Part shown: piece by piece, positions 47,401 through 59,800 of the stretch
How the letters are laid out: each line of letters begins with the position of its first letter
Position numbering within the stretch: the first letter of the stretch is position 1
Assembly: GCA_905116865.2 (NCBI GenBank)
Contig: CAJHNH020006612.1
Span: 204,001-268,000 of the forward strand
DNA: 64,000 nt
Direction: 5' to 3'
DNA from: Candidula unifasciata
Taxonomy: Eukaryota; Mollusca; Gastropoda; Stylommatophora; Geomitridae
Made by a program: the position numbers and the translations under genes
Notes under the pieces: model-generated
Databases searched by the model: none
Seen by the model: the letters and a program-made list of their open reading frames with translations, nothing else
Told to the model about the DNA's origin: nothing

Positions 47401-50400
47401 AGTTCAGAAGTGGAACAACAACCAGAACTTTCCGCCAGCGTTTACAGCTGGTGAACGGGGAGAACAAAAAGAAAACAGTGTTATATCTTGACTGTGACAA
47501 AAATATTTTACTTATCTCGTTTTCATTCTTTCAACAACAATTTTCATTCTTACTTTCTTCAACACCTCTGCTAGGAATGCAGCTACAGGCCAGCACATAT
47601 GTAGCAAAGTCAGTACCCCTACCCCCTTTTTAGTGTTGTGCTGTTTGCACGACAAGACCCCTTGTGGCCTTCACCCTTATTGTTAGAACTTGTGCTTAAC
47701 AAGCACTTATATCCCCCCTTAGGTCCCTACTCTTGTTTCCCACGTACTTTGAGTCGTCTGATTTGACATCATGTGACTTTCTCCGTCCAGCACCAAAGCA
47801 ATTAGTTTACATCATTAGGTAAAATTCCACGGACCCGGCCAGCTCAGGTCGCTGCAGAAATCTGCAAAACAACGAGGGACAGGAGCCCCCTGGGAGCAGG
47901 CTAGTAACCCCTTTATAAACGATTGCCCAGAACCTTTGACAGACACGAGACGGACAGGCCAGAGGATAAACATACAGAATATGTGCACACAGACACAGAC
48001 GGAGGCAGGCCAGAGGATAGACTCAGGCAGGGCAGAGGTTAGACGGGGATAGACAGAGGATAGACACAAATAGAGGAGACACAAGACACAGACGGAGACA
48101 GGCCAAAGGAAAAACGGAGATAGACTGAGGCAGATATTTAAAGAAATATATATATATGTATTCGATTAGAATTACTGTCAGAAACAGTGGCCCATTCCGA
48201 CTGGTCACGATTATTTTTACACAAGACGACGGATCAACTCTTGTATACCGCTTCATAGTAAGAGAGTTTCACATTTTCCACCACCCATGGGTCCAGCCGG
48301 ATTCAGGTGTAGATACAACTTCGGGGACAGATACTGACTCGGAGACAGATGAAGAAGAGGCCAGAGCATAGATAAGTAGTTAGACGGCATTAGATAACAA
48401 ACCTTTTAGCCCAACCTGCACTAGTAGCCGGTGGCAGTTAAAGACAATAGAACCAGTTTACCAAGTAACTAGAGATAAAGAACACAACGCGAACCTACAA
48501 GTATTTAGTATTTAGGAAGAACACAGCACCTTTCAAAATATCACTGATGTTAATTTGTAACATTGCTGAGATATAACAATAAATAGATTGTAGACAAGAG
48601 TAGTTGTTTCCAGACACTTTGTTGTATAATCAGAGTCAACTTGAGAAGCATGCAACGAGTGCTAATTGTGCATCATCATCACCATTAACGACACGACCAT
48701 CTTTCTCCTCGTCTATAAACAATCACCCGCCACCCTTGTGACAAATACGATCGAACCTGGGAATAAAAAGGAGGCCGCTGTGTCACACATGCTGCAGAAT
48801 CAGACATTAAACATCTGATTCATGACTGTTCCTGGGGTCCTAATGAAGCAATGATGCGCAATACAAGACTCTTAATGTCTGTTAGCCTCTCTTGCTCAAG
48901 CCTACCTCACCTTCACGTGGTGGACCCTGTTCTTCCCAGCAATCCAGTTGAAGGTTGGGGTCTCAACCCCCCAGCGGGAAACTGGATGGGACAATAAACG
49001 AGGTAATGGTGAAAGACGAATGGATGTGCCTACCCTCCTCGAGTATGATCACAGTCTACCCTAGCAAAACAAGGTGCTGAAGTCGGAGGCAACCAGCCAA
49101 GAGGCGCACCACAGCAATCAGGATGCCACGCACACACGTCATGGATATATGTAGGCGAATGAAAGAAGAAGAAAATGACTGTTCCTGCCAAAGTGATGTG
49201 ATTATCTACACCAGTGGCTCAGTGTTGAGAGGTGAAAACAGTGTGTGGGGTTCAAAGCTGTGATATCACAGCATCTTCCTCGTGTGGGTTCCGGGGCCCC
49301 ATCATGGGGAAAACAAGAATAGACCCTCTGCCTGCCCAAAAGCATGTCGTAAGAGTCGACTAATTGGGGAGCTTCCTTTGAAGTCGGAGTGCATCTGCCT
49401 GAGAGGCAAGGAACCAACAGTCTGGTTCAAGTGAATCAGATCTGTAAAACAGATGCACACGCAACACTCAGGTTCTGGACTGCAGTTCAGAAGTGGACGA
49501 ACAACCAGAACTTTCCGCCAGAGTGTACAGCTGATGAACGCGAAGAAGAAGAAGAAGATCACAGCATCTAGCAAACATTCTAACGTTACGGTTGCTTTTG
49601 AATGTGTTGAATTTGTACTTCAGTTATAAAAGATTCACTTACCCGCTTAATTTATTTAATTGTTACTGTATTATGCATAAATGCATTTGAATATAAATGT
49701 TACAGACAGGTTCTAAGAATATCTTGGGTAAAGAAAAGAACAAATGCATCCATACTTCAAGAGCTGAATATTGAAGAGGGTTGGCTAGTAAAGACAATAA
49801 AACAAAGAAAATTGAAATATTTTGCTCACTTGAAACGTCATGGAAGTCTAGAGAGAACAATAATGGAGGGGTATATGCCTGGGAAGAGAGGAAGAGGAAG
49901 GCCAAGGAGAAGATGGGTGCAGGATGTGGCAGATGATCTCCAGATGGGTGTATCAGACGCAGGACATCTTGCTCAGGATAGGAAGGTTTTCCGGAGGGTT
50001 GTTATGGCAGCGAGGTTCCGCGAGGGACATGCTACTGAATGAATGAATGAATGAATGTATTATGCACATGACGAGATGAGCGAAATATGCCAGACAATGA
50101 ATTGTGCAAAATTGTTTGTCTCTTCTTTGTTTAAATTTGCAACGGGGAAAAATTGCTTTGTTATTAACACGTTGAACTTGAAATTATAAGCAATTTTTTT
50201 CTTCAGTTTTTCAATTATTTTATTTTGTTATTTCAATTTATAGAAGAAATCTGCATCAAATCCATCAGTATTAAAAAAGGAAGAAGAAGATTTAGCAAAA
50301 GGTAGGTCGTTAACTGTCTTGTGTTAAGCTCTGGTGTAGAGGTTGTCCCAGGGGCCCATTAGCGCAGTCAATAGGAGACTTGCTTTCAAATCCATCTGCG

Positions 50401-53400
50401 ACTCGCTACAGCACACGACCTGTGTTTGAAACCGGGCGGTTCCCTGGGTTTACCCAGCCTCTAAGAAATGGGTACCAGAGTTAACACTTTGGGGTAAATG
50501 GAGGAACGTCGCTGTAGCTACTGGGTTTGGTGCAGACGGCAACACAGATGGACTGTTTCTTATCAGCTGTCCGTACTGGTGGCAAAGCACTTATGGTTTA
50601 TAACCGTGTGCAATGACGCTGGTTCACATCTTCCGACTTAACCTTTACATGGTGTCCCATGAATCTCCATACCTAGGGAAAATTAAACATATCACCAGTG
50701 CCATTACAAGTATAACTCCGGCTGTGCTTATACGTGTTCTTCAGCACTGGAGGACATGCATCAAAATGTCTTTTCAAAACAATGGTAGTTATATAGAGCA
50801 TATTATGTAAAGAAAATAGTTTTCATAAAAGGTTCATACTTTATTTTTAATTAACCCCCCAAAAAAAGGAAATCCCACTTGCCAGGAGAGTCCAAAATTC
50901 TAGGGGTGTTATGGGTTGTTATGGCAGCAAAAGTTCAATGCATTTGAAAATAAATGTCAGAGGGAAAATCGTGAACACAAAATGGGATGAATTCAGAAAG
51001 GGTGGAGAAATCAGAGAAATGTTTGGACAAATATCTGCCTGAGAGGCAAGGAACCAACAGCCTGCTTTCAGAGAGTCAGATCTGTAAAACGGATACACAC
51101 AAAACAGGTTCTGGAACAGGACTACAGTCCAGAAGTGGGTGAACAACCAGAACCTTTCGCCGGCGTTTACAGACGGTGAACATGAAGAAGACTCTGTCTC
51201 TGTGACTGTTTCTGTGACTCTTGTTTCTGTCACTCTTGAGCTGGATTAGATATATATGGACTTCAAATACAATGTTGAATAACACTAACTTTGCAGACCA
51301 TTTTATGTTATGTTAGTGCTGATAACTGTCACAATATTGCTCACCAGAAGCGCCAACACAAAGAAAACATGGAAGTGGGGAGAGCTCTTAAGGGAGCCAA
51401 AGCCTTGTTTAAGTCATTATTAATAATTATTATAATGTGCTTAATTGTAATCAAATATAATGGTATAATTTAAAAAAATATTTATAACCAGAAACCTTAA
51501 CTCTTTGGCGCCAGAGCAACCCTGTGTCTGTTGATTGAGAAATTCTAATATGACCAAACAAAACAGTCTTCGTCGATTGTGTGTCCTGTACATTCTGCTC
51601 TGTATTCATTTTAATATTAGGAACTACCATTCAAATATTCAGGGAAGGTTACTCTTACAATTGTTGACTTTGTTTACGAGTCTTTGTTCATACGTTTAGG
51701 TGCAAATTGTTCTGATTCACTGCTAGCTTCGTTTTTAGTTAGTGAATTTTCTGATTTCATCTTCAACCTGGCCAGGGATACCAAAGTCTTTCTTCAGATG
51801 GCAGAAAAAGGACAATTACACAGGCTCAGTGAAGTAAATGTCTCTTTACACGCCATTGGTATATTAGGCATAGGCTAGACTCATGTTTTTCATTAAACCG
51901 TCGGCCCTCAGTGGGTGATGTGGTCATCATCTCGCTGGCTGCCTTTACTTCCCATGACTTTACCTGGTACCCATTTATGACTTGTAGGTAAGTTCATGTA
52001 TGAAAAATTCCAGATCCATGCCGATTTGAACCCACAACTTTCAGATCTCCCTTTCATTAAGCGTCAAGTCACGACACCTATTCAGCTTTTGTACGGGCTC
52101 AGTAATGTCTCATTTTTTGCTCTGCAGCCATTGCCTTGTCTTTGCAACAAGAACACAGCAAGTCGACCAGCGGGAGATCTGTCAGCAGCGAGACAGCGGG
52201 CAGAAGTAGTGCTCTTTATCCTGGGCATTCTGGCAGTCAGCAGGTTCCATCCAAACCCGCACACAAGGAGATCAGAAAGGTCATATTTTATGTAGATCTT
52301 GATATTAATGGGCACTCTGGCAGTCAGTGCGCTCAGTTCTTCTTCTTCTCCTCCTCCTCCTTTTTTCTTCTTCTTCTTCTTTCTTCTTCTTATTCTTCTT
52401 CTTCTTCTTCTTCTTCTTCAATAAGGTCATGGATATGTTTCTGCAGAGGCAAACATTAAATTCTACTCTGTACAGTCCATGGTGACAGCACAAGCCGTGC
52501 AGCCCTAAACTTTCAGGCTCCACAAAAAGTGGTAAATACAGTCAGTAACTGGCAGTTTTCAGCAGTTGATATGACTAATAATTCTAGCATTCAGCAAGTT
52601 TAGTGCAAGCCTTCACACAAGGGGTCAGAAGGATAATTTGTTATGTGGGTGTTATTACATGTCGTTGTGATGACATGGTCTCCACGCTCACAGCAAGTCA
52701 AGCAGAAAATCCGTGCCTCAAACGACCGCACGAGATACTTGGGGCTAGAAAGGTAAACGATGGCAAGTCCGAGGTTGACTCGTGGTCAGTTGTGTACCAT
52801 AGTTGGAAGAAGACAGTCATGATGTCATCAATGTAGTTTTAATTAAGTGTAGTCAACGTTGAGTAAATGATTATTGTGGATTCTTTGTGGAAGTCTTCTT
52901 CTTCTTCTTGTTCACCGGCTGTGAATTCCGGCGGTAAGTCACGGTTGTTCGTCCAAAATGGACTTTTGGCTTTTACCTTGACCTGAGTTTTGCGTGTACA
53001 TCCGTTTTACTGGCTTATTTGTTTGCAGTACTCGTTCCCCACCTCTCAGGCAGATGTACTCCGACTTCGGAGGAAATTTGTGGAAGTGAACAACAATGAT
53101 TGTGGTTGAGTAATTCTGATGGAATAGGAGAAATATACTGCCAAAGTGTATACTGGAATTCGAGTGGCGTTCCAGTGTTGTCAATTGTTGAAAGCTGTAT
53201 TTGTTCCAGAGTAAACGAGCTATATTAAAAGTGAGCCAGCTTTCTTACAGTCATTCTAGCATCTTCAGGCTAAGTCAGCCACAAGAAGATCAGAAAGGTA
53301 ACATTTCATGTGGCTATTAATGTTGATGCATAAGGGGACCATCTTTGCATAAGATTTACAAATGAACCATTGACTAATTGCAGTGACTGACTGTATCACG

Positions 53401-53811
53401 ATTCTGATTCATTTCCAACAGGTTCGAGCATTGTATGACTTTGAGGCCGCCGAGGACAATGAGTTGACCTTTAAGGCTGGCGAACTAATTTGTGTTTTGG
53501 ATGATGGGTGAGTTACTGTTGCATGGTTCATGCCTTTTACTTTCTTATAAATCCGTCATGTACGTCAGAATTGACCAGGCTGGGGTATAAAAGCTAGCCT
53601 TTTTTCAAAAATGACCTTGGTTCAGCATCCAGAGAAGTTATAATTACATTAGGGTCGTGGAGGTGTATTGATGGAAGCACTAGCCCATAAAACCCGCCAT
53701 CTTTCTCTGTCTTCTGCTTGATTAATCTGTGTATGATAACTTAGTCCTGTCCATTTCTTGATTTTGTCATTCCAGGTTCTTCTTTGCCCTCCTTTTCTTC
53801 AACTACACCCT

Positions 53812-53848
<37 letters not shown>

Positions 53849-56800
53849 ACAAATGTTCCTTGAAGTACAGTCTTTGCAATCATGTCTCACCATGTGCCCA
53901 AACCAAGCTAGCTTGCGACGTTTCACCACCGCCAAGAAAAACCCCTGATGTCCCGCAAATTTGTATATTTTGTCTCTGACAAAGTTATAATTAGGGCAGA
54001 ATTAAGGATAAGACCAGAGGCAGCCCAAGAAAAACCAGGAGACAGAACTTTACTGACTGTACAGGTCTTATGCATAACAATATGTGTCGTTAGGTCACCA
54101 GTTTCTGTTGACTGTCTGAACATCTCGCTCCACCTTTGGCGGTCAGTTGTTATGGACTTCATGGTTGCATGCCTGAGGCCTGTCCAGTCAGTCAGGTTTT
54201 GTAACCAGGTCTTTCTTGGTCTGCCTCTTCTCCTATCTCCCTCTACTGAGCCCTGCAGTATTGTTTTTTTTAGAGGCTGTTAGATCCTATTACATGTCCA
54301 AACCATTGCATTTTTTGCCTTTTCACTGTGGTTAAAAGAGGTTCATAGTTGCCAGTGTGCAACCATGTGTATTACCATATATCCATAAAAGTACTTTCAC
54401 GCTGACTTTTTATGGCAGCATACCCCCATGTTGTTACTTTTGTCTATTTGTTCCAGAGATCAGAATTGGTGGAAGGGTTCCAACCACAGAGGAGAAGGCC
54501 TGTTCCCAGCTAACTTTGTCACTGCAGACTTAACAGCTGAAGTTCGACCAGAAGTTACAGGTGGGTTGCAGATTTTGTCAGAACTTCATAGAAAACTTGT
54601 TTGGTCAGACATGACTGAGCTACCATACCATCATTCAAACCCACCCATACTGGAATACAGGTTACTTAGTAGCCATTTGGTGGTGCCCCAGTATACCTGT
54701 GGGAGCCGCCGTGATGTGGCAGCTAGATACTAGTATGTGGATCCGAAGGTCATGAAATCAAATCAGCCAGGAGTCTTATTAAAATTTTTTTTTAAACTTG
54801 ACACCCTAGCCCAGCGATTCTCAAACTGGGTCCTTGCCGCCTATGTCAGGATTGCCATGCCAGTGATCAAAGAATTTTTCAAAATTTGCTTGAGATCAGC
54901 GAAGACAGCAGTTTAAAACAGAAATGCCGTGAAGAAAGCCAAGAAGCTTTCTGGATGCAGGTGTATTCAGAAAATAATCCTATTGGCACAGATGCAGTGC
55001 ATTCTTAACGTACGCTTACATTAAAAAATGATACAGGAGCAAACTTCAAGTGATTTGAGGGTAAAATTTACTAAACTTTCCATAAACATAAAGAAAAAAT
55101 GGAAAAATTTTCTCCAAGCAGTTTCATTGATCTCATTAAAGACAACTGAAGATTGAATTTGCAGTTTTTTATTTCTTCCTTAGTATTAAAAACCACTTTA
55201 AGGGTAGGTGTACCGCAAATAAAAAAAGACTTCCTGACAAGGGTGTCAAGGCAACAACAACAACAAAAAAAGAGAAACGCTTCCATAGCCCATCCCGCCT
55301 TAAATGGGTACCAGGCAATTTCCTGGGAAGGAAAGATGGTCGTGATGTTGAGCACATGACTCACCAGGGGCAGATCGGTGGATACAAATGTGAATCTAGC
55401 CTTAAGTGCTGGATGCACCACTGGCGTGTGAAGGGACTGGACCTGCTTGAGTATGTGAATCTAGCCTTAAGTGCTGGATGCACCACTGGTGTGTGAAGGA
55501 ACTTGACCTGCTTGAGTATGTGAATCTAGCCTTAAGTGCTGGATGCACCACTGGCGTGTGAAGGGACTTGACCTGCTTGAGTATATGAATCTAGCCTTAA
55601 GTGCTGGATGCACCACTGGCGTGTGAAGGGACTTGACCTGCTTGAGTAAGTGAATCTAGCCTTAAGTGCTGGATGCACCACTGGCGTGTGAAGGGACTTG
55701 ACCTGCTTGAGTAAGTGAATCTAGCCTTAAGTGCTGGATGCACCACTGGTGTGTGAAGGGACTTGACCTGCTTGAGTATGTGAATCTAGCCTTAAGTGCT
55801 GGATGCACCACTGGCGTGTGAAGGGACTTGACCTGCTTGAGTATGTGAATCTAGCCTTAAGTGCTGGATGCACCACTGGTGTGTGAAGGGACTTGATCTG
55901 CTTGAGTATGTGAATCTAGCCTTAAGTGCTGGATGCACCACTGGCGTGTGAAGGAACTTGACCTGCTTGAGTATGTGAATCTAGCCTTAAGTGCTGGATG
56001 CACCACTGGCGTGTGAAGGGACTTGACCTGCTTGAGTATGTGAATCTAGCCTTAAGTGCTGGATGCACCACTGGCGTGTGAAGGGACTTGACCTGCTTGA
56101 GTATGTGAATCTAGCCTTAAGTGCTGGATGCACCACTGGCGTGTGAAGGGACTTGACCTGCTTGAGTATGTGAATCTAGCCTTAAGTGCTGGATGCACCA
56201 CTGGCGTGTGAAGGGACTTGACCTGCTTGAGTATGTGAATCTAGCCTTAAGTGCTGGATGCACCACTGGCGTGTGAAGGGACTTGACCTGCTTGAGTATG
56301 TGAATCTAGCCTTAAGTGCTGGATGCACCACTGGCGTGTGAAGGGACTTGACCTGCTTGAGTATGTGAATCTAGCCTTAAGTGCTGGATGCACCACTGGC
56401 GTGTGAAGGGACTTGACCTGCTTGAGTATGTGAATCTAGCCTTAAGTGCTGGATGCACCACTGGCGTGTGAAGGGACTTGACCTGCTTGAGTATGTGAAT
56501 CTAGCCTTAAGTGCTGGATGCACCACTGGCGTGTGAAGGAACTTGACCTGCTTGAGTATGTGAATCTAGCCTTAAGTGCTGGATGCACCACTGGCGTGTG
56601 AAGGGACTTGACCTGCTTGAGTATGTGAATCTAGCCTTAAGTGCTGGATGCACCACTGGCGTGTGAAGGGACTTGACCTGCTTGAGTATGTGAATCTAGC
56701 CTTAAGTGCTGGATGCACCACTGGCGTGTGAAGGAACTTGACCTGCTTGAGTATGTGAATCTAGCCTTAAGTGCTGGATGCACCACTGGCGTGTGAAGGG

Positions 56801-59800
56801 ACTTGACCTGCTTGAGTATGTGAATCTAGCCTTAAGTGCTGGATGCACCACTGGCGTGTGAAGGGACTTGACCTGCTTGAGTATGTGAATCTAGCCTTAA
56901 GTGCTGGATGCACCACTGGCGTGTGAAGGGACTTGACCTGCTTGAGTATGTGAATCTAGCCTTAAGTGCTGGATGCACCACTGGCGTGTGAAGGGACTTG
57001 ACCTGCTTGAGTATGTGAATCTAGCCTTAAGTGCTGGATGCACCACTGGCGTGTGAAGGAACTTGACCTGCTTTAGTTTTTTTTAATAACTAGGCTATAT
57101 CGTTATATAGTTTCCGTCATTTGGAGCTGTTTGATTCTCGCCCTTGAGATGTTCATCCTGCAGAATATAGATCTGGTGGGGAAGAAACAGTTGCCCTGTA
57201 AGATTAGTCTGTACTTATTGTTCTCTGTAAACAACGCATATCGGGTAGACCCACAGCCTACCTAACAAGCATGTCCTAAAAGTCAACTAATTAGCGGCAT
57301 TGTTTAACATTGGAATGCCTCGGTCTGAGAGGCCAGGGGCCATCAGTATGCATACAAATAAGCCACATATGTAAAATGGATATGCATGCAAAACTCAAGT
57401 TCTGAAACAAGATTAAAGTCCAGAAGTAGACAAACAACCTCATTGGTTTTTACAATTGAATTTACAGTGAAAGAGAAGAAATCTGTACAGTTCAATGAGG
57501 AGGTTCAAGTGAAAACTCTGAGTCTGTCGCCTGGAGAGGAGGAGGAAGTTGATGAGGTTGGTTGTTTGTTGCTCATGGTGTTACTGTCTAAGACAGCGGT
57601 TCTCAATCTGTGGGTCATTACCCCTTTTGGGGTTGAACGACCCTCTTACAGGGGTCACCTAAAACCATCGGAAAACACATATTCACTGTATTTATGAAGT
57701 TGCAGTGAAAATAATGGGGGGGGGGGGGGGGGGTGTGGGTCACCACAACATAAGGAATTGTATTAAAGTGTCACGGCATTAGGAAGGTTGAGAACCACTG
57801 GTCTTAGATAAGACAGTGTTTCTGTTGTTGCTATCTAATGTGAAATTGTATTGATGAGAGAGTATCAGTACTCTTGTATTCTAAAACAAAGTGGTGTTAT
57901 CATCTGATGGATCACTGAGTGGGATTAAGGACCCCATCGTGGGGAGGACAAAAAAGAATAGACCCATTGCCCCCTACCAGTCATGCTGAATGAGTCCGGA
58001 TGTATTTGTTTGAGAGGCGACGAATCAACAGTTAGAATGAGCCAGATTTTAAAATGGATGTGCATGCCAAATTCAGTTTCTGGAACAAAATTGAAGTCCA
58101 GCAGTGAATGAATATTCCAACTCTGTGCTACCAGTGCCAGACATGGTCACTCACAACAAACCATAGAAGAAAATTAGTAACCACGGAAATGAGATGTCTG
58201 AGAAGGGCTTTAGGAGTGACCATAAGAGATAAGATCAGGAATGAGATCATAAGAGAAAAAGTCAGCACAGAACCAACTCTGGATTACATACAAAGACAGC
58301 AAGTGAAATGGTTTGCCCACTTAGAGAGAATGCCTTGTGACACCATACCATACAAAGCATACATGGAAAGAGAAGAAGGTCGTAGAGCAAAAGGTAGACC
58401 AAGAAAAATATGGAAGGATAACATCAGAGAAGCTCTACAACAGCACGATGTGCCTATGGTCGAGGAGGCCAGAAGAGCCAGAAACAGAACCTTATATCTC
58501 CCTCGACACCCACAGTGGTAAAAGAGGAAGTGAAGAAGAAGAAGAAGTGAATGAATAACCAGAACTTTCTGCCAGAATTTACAGCCGATGAAGGTAAAGA
58601 AAGAAGAAGATTGTTCAAGATGTCACCATCATCATGTGGCTGGCCCCTTATAGAATGTCGCTCTTACCACTGACTGCTTGAAAAATACTCAGTCTCTCTC
58701 ATGCACTTTCCTACCCGAAGTGTGACTTATATTTTATGCTCATTTTCATGCTGATTGGCCTCTGTGTCTCTTTTAGGGAACCTGGTTTGAGGAAAGAAAG
58801 AATAGGTATCACTTTCACCTTAACAAGCACGTTGTAAGAGTCAGCAAAGTAAGGGTTTTCTTTGAAGTTGCCTAAGAGGCAAAGAACGAAGGGTCCACAT
58901 ACAAGTAAGCCAAATCTGTAAAATAGAAATGCTCAAGTTCTGAATTAGTACCAAAAATCCAGAAGTAGACGAACAACCAGAACTTTATGCCGGAGTTTAC
59001 AGCCGGTGAACTTGAAGAAAAGCTCTTTAATTATCATAACTTTCCTGTTTCTCAATTAACCAGGCAAAAATCGATGAAGCTCTGAATCTGATTCAGAATG
59101 CAGATCCTACAGGGGAGATAGAAGTTGACAGTGATCACCTGCTTCTCTTGGAAGGTAAGACAGTGTGTGGGTTGTTTCCCCCCCATTATGGGTGGGGGGG
59201 GGGGGGATATTTGAACTATCCCATAACAAGCATATTGTATGTCTTTGCTGAAATCAGATGTGTTTAGTTGAAAGGAGCAGATATCATAGCCTAATGTAAA
59301 CCACAATTAGATTGGAAAGAATAGTAGCAGAAGGCATGGTACCTGGAATAAGGGCAGAGGCCGACCTTGGGTAGGAAAGTGCATGAGATGGGGAAGCTGG
59401 TGAAAGATGGAGCTTCTTTCAGGTAGACCATGATGAGAGTGACGTTCTGCTATGGATCTGCTACCTGATGATGATCTTGACCTCAAAGATGGCATAGACA
59501 GCCTTAATAGGCTTTACTCCCAGGTCACGTAATTGGGTTAGCATCTGAGACTCATTATTCTCCACCTTCTAGTCTTTACAGCTTTGATGTTTTCAGCTCT
59601 GTCCATACTTCTGCCTGCAGGCAGTGGTACATTACTTGTCATCTAGTCCGCTAGTTCATTCTGGAAAGCCAGCTTGTTGAGAATCTGATTGCTGTCTTAT
59701 TGTCTTATCCTGGCAGTCCCATGCCATTCTTCTTCTTCTTCTTCTTAGCATTCATTGGCTGTGAGTCTCATGCGTCCTCGTAGCACAGTATTACACAATC

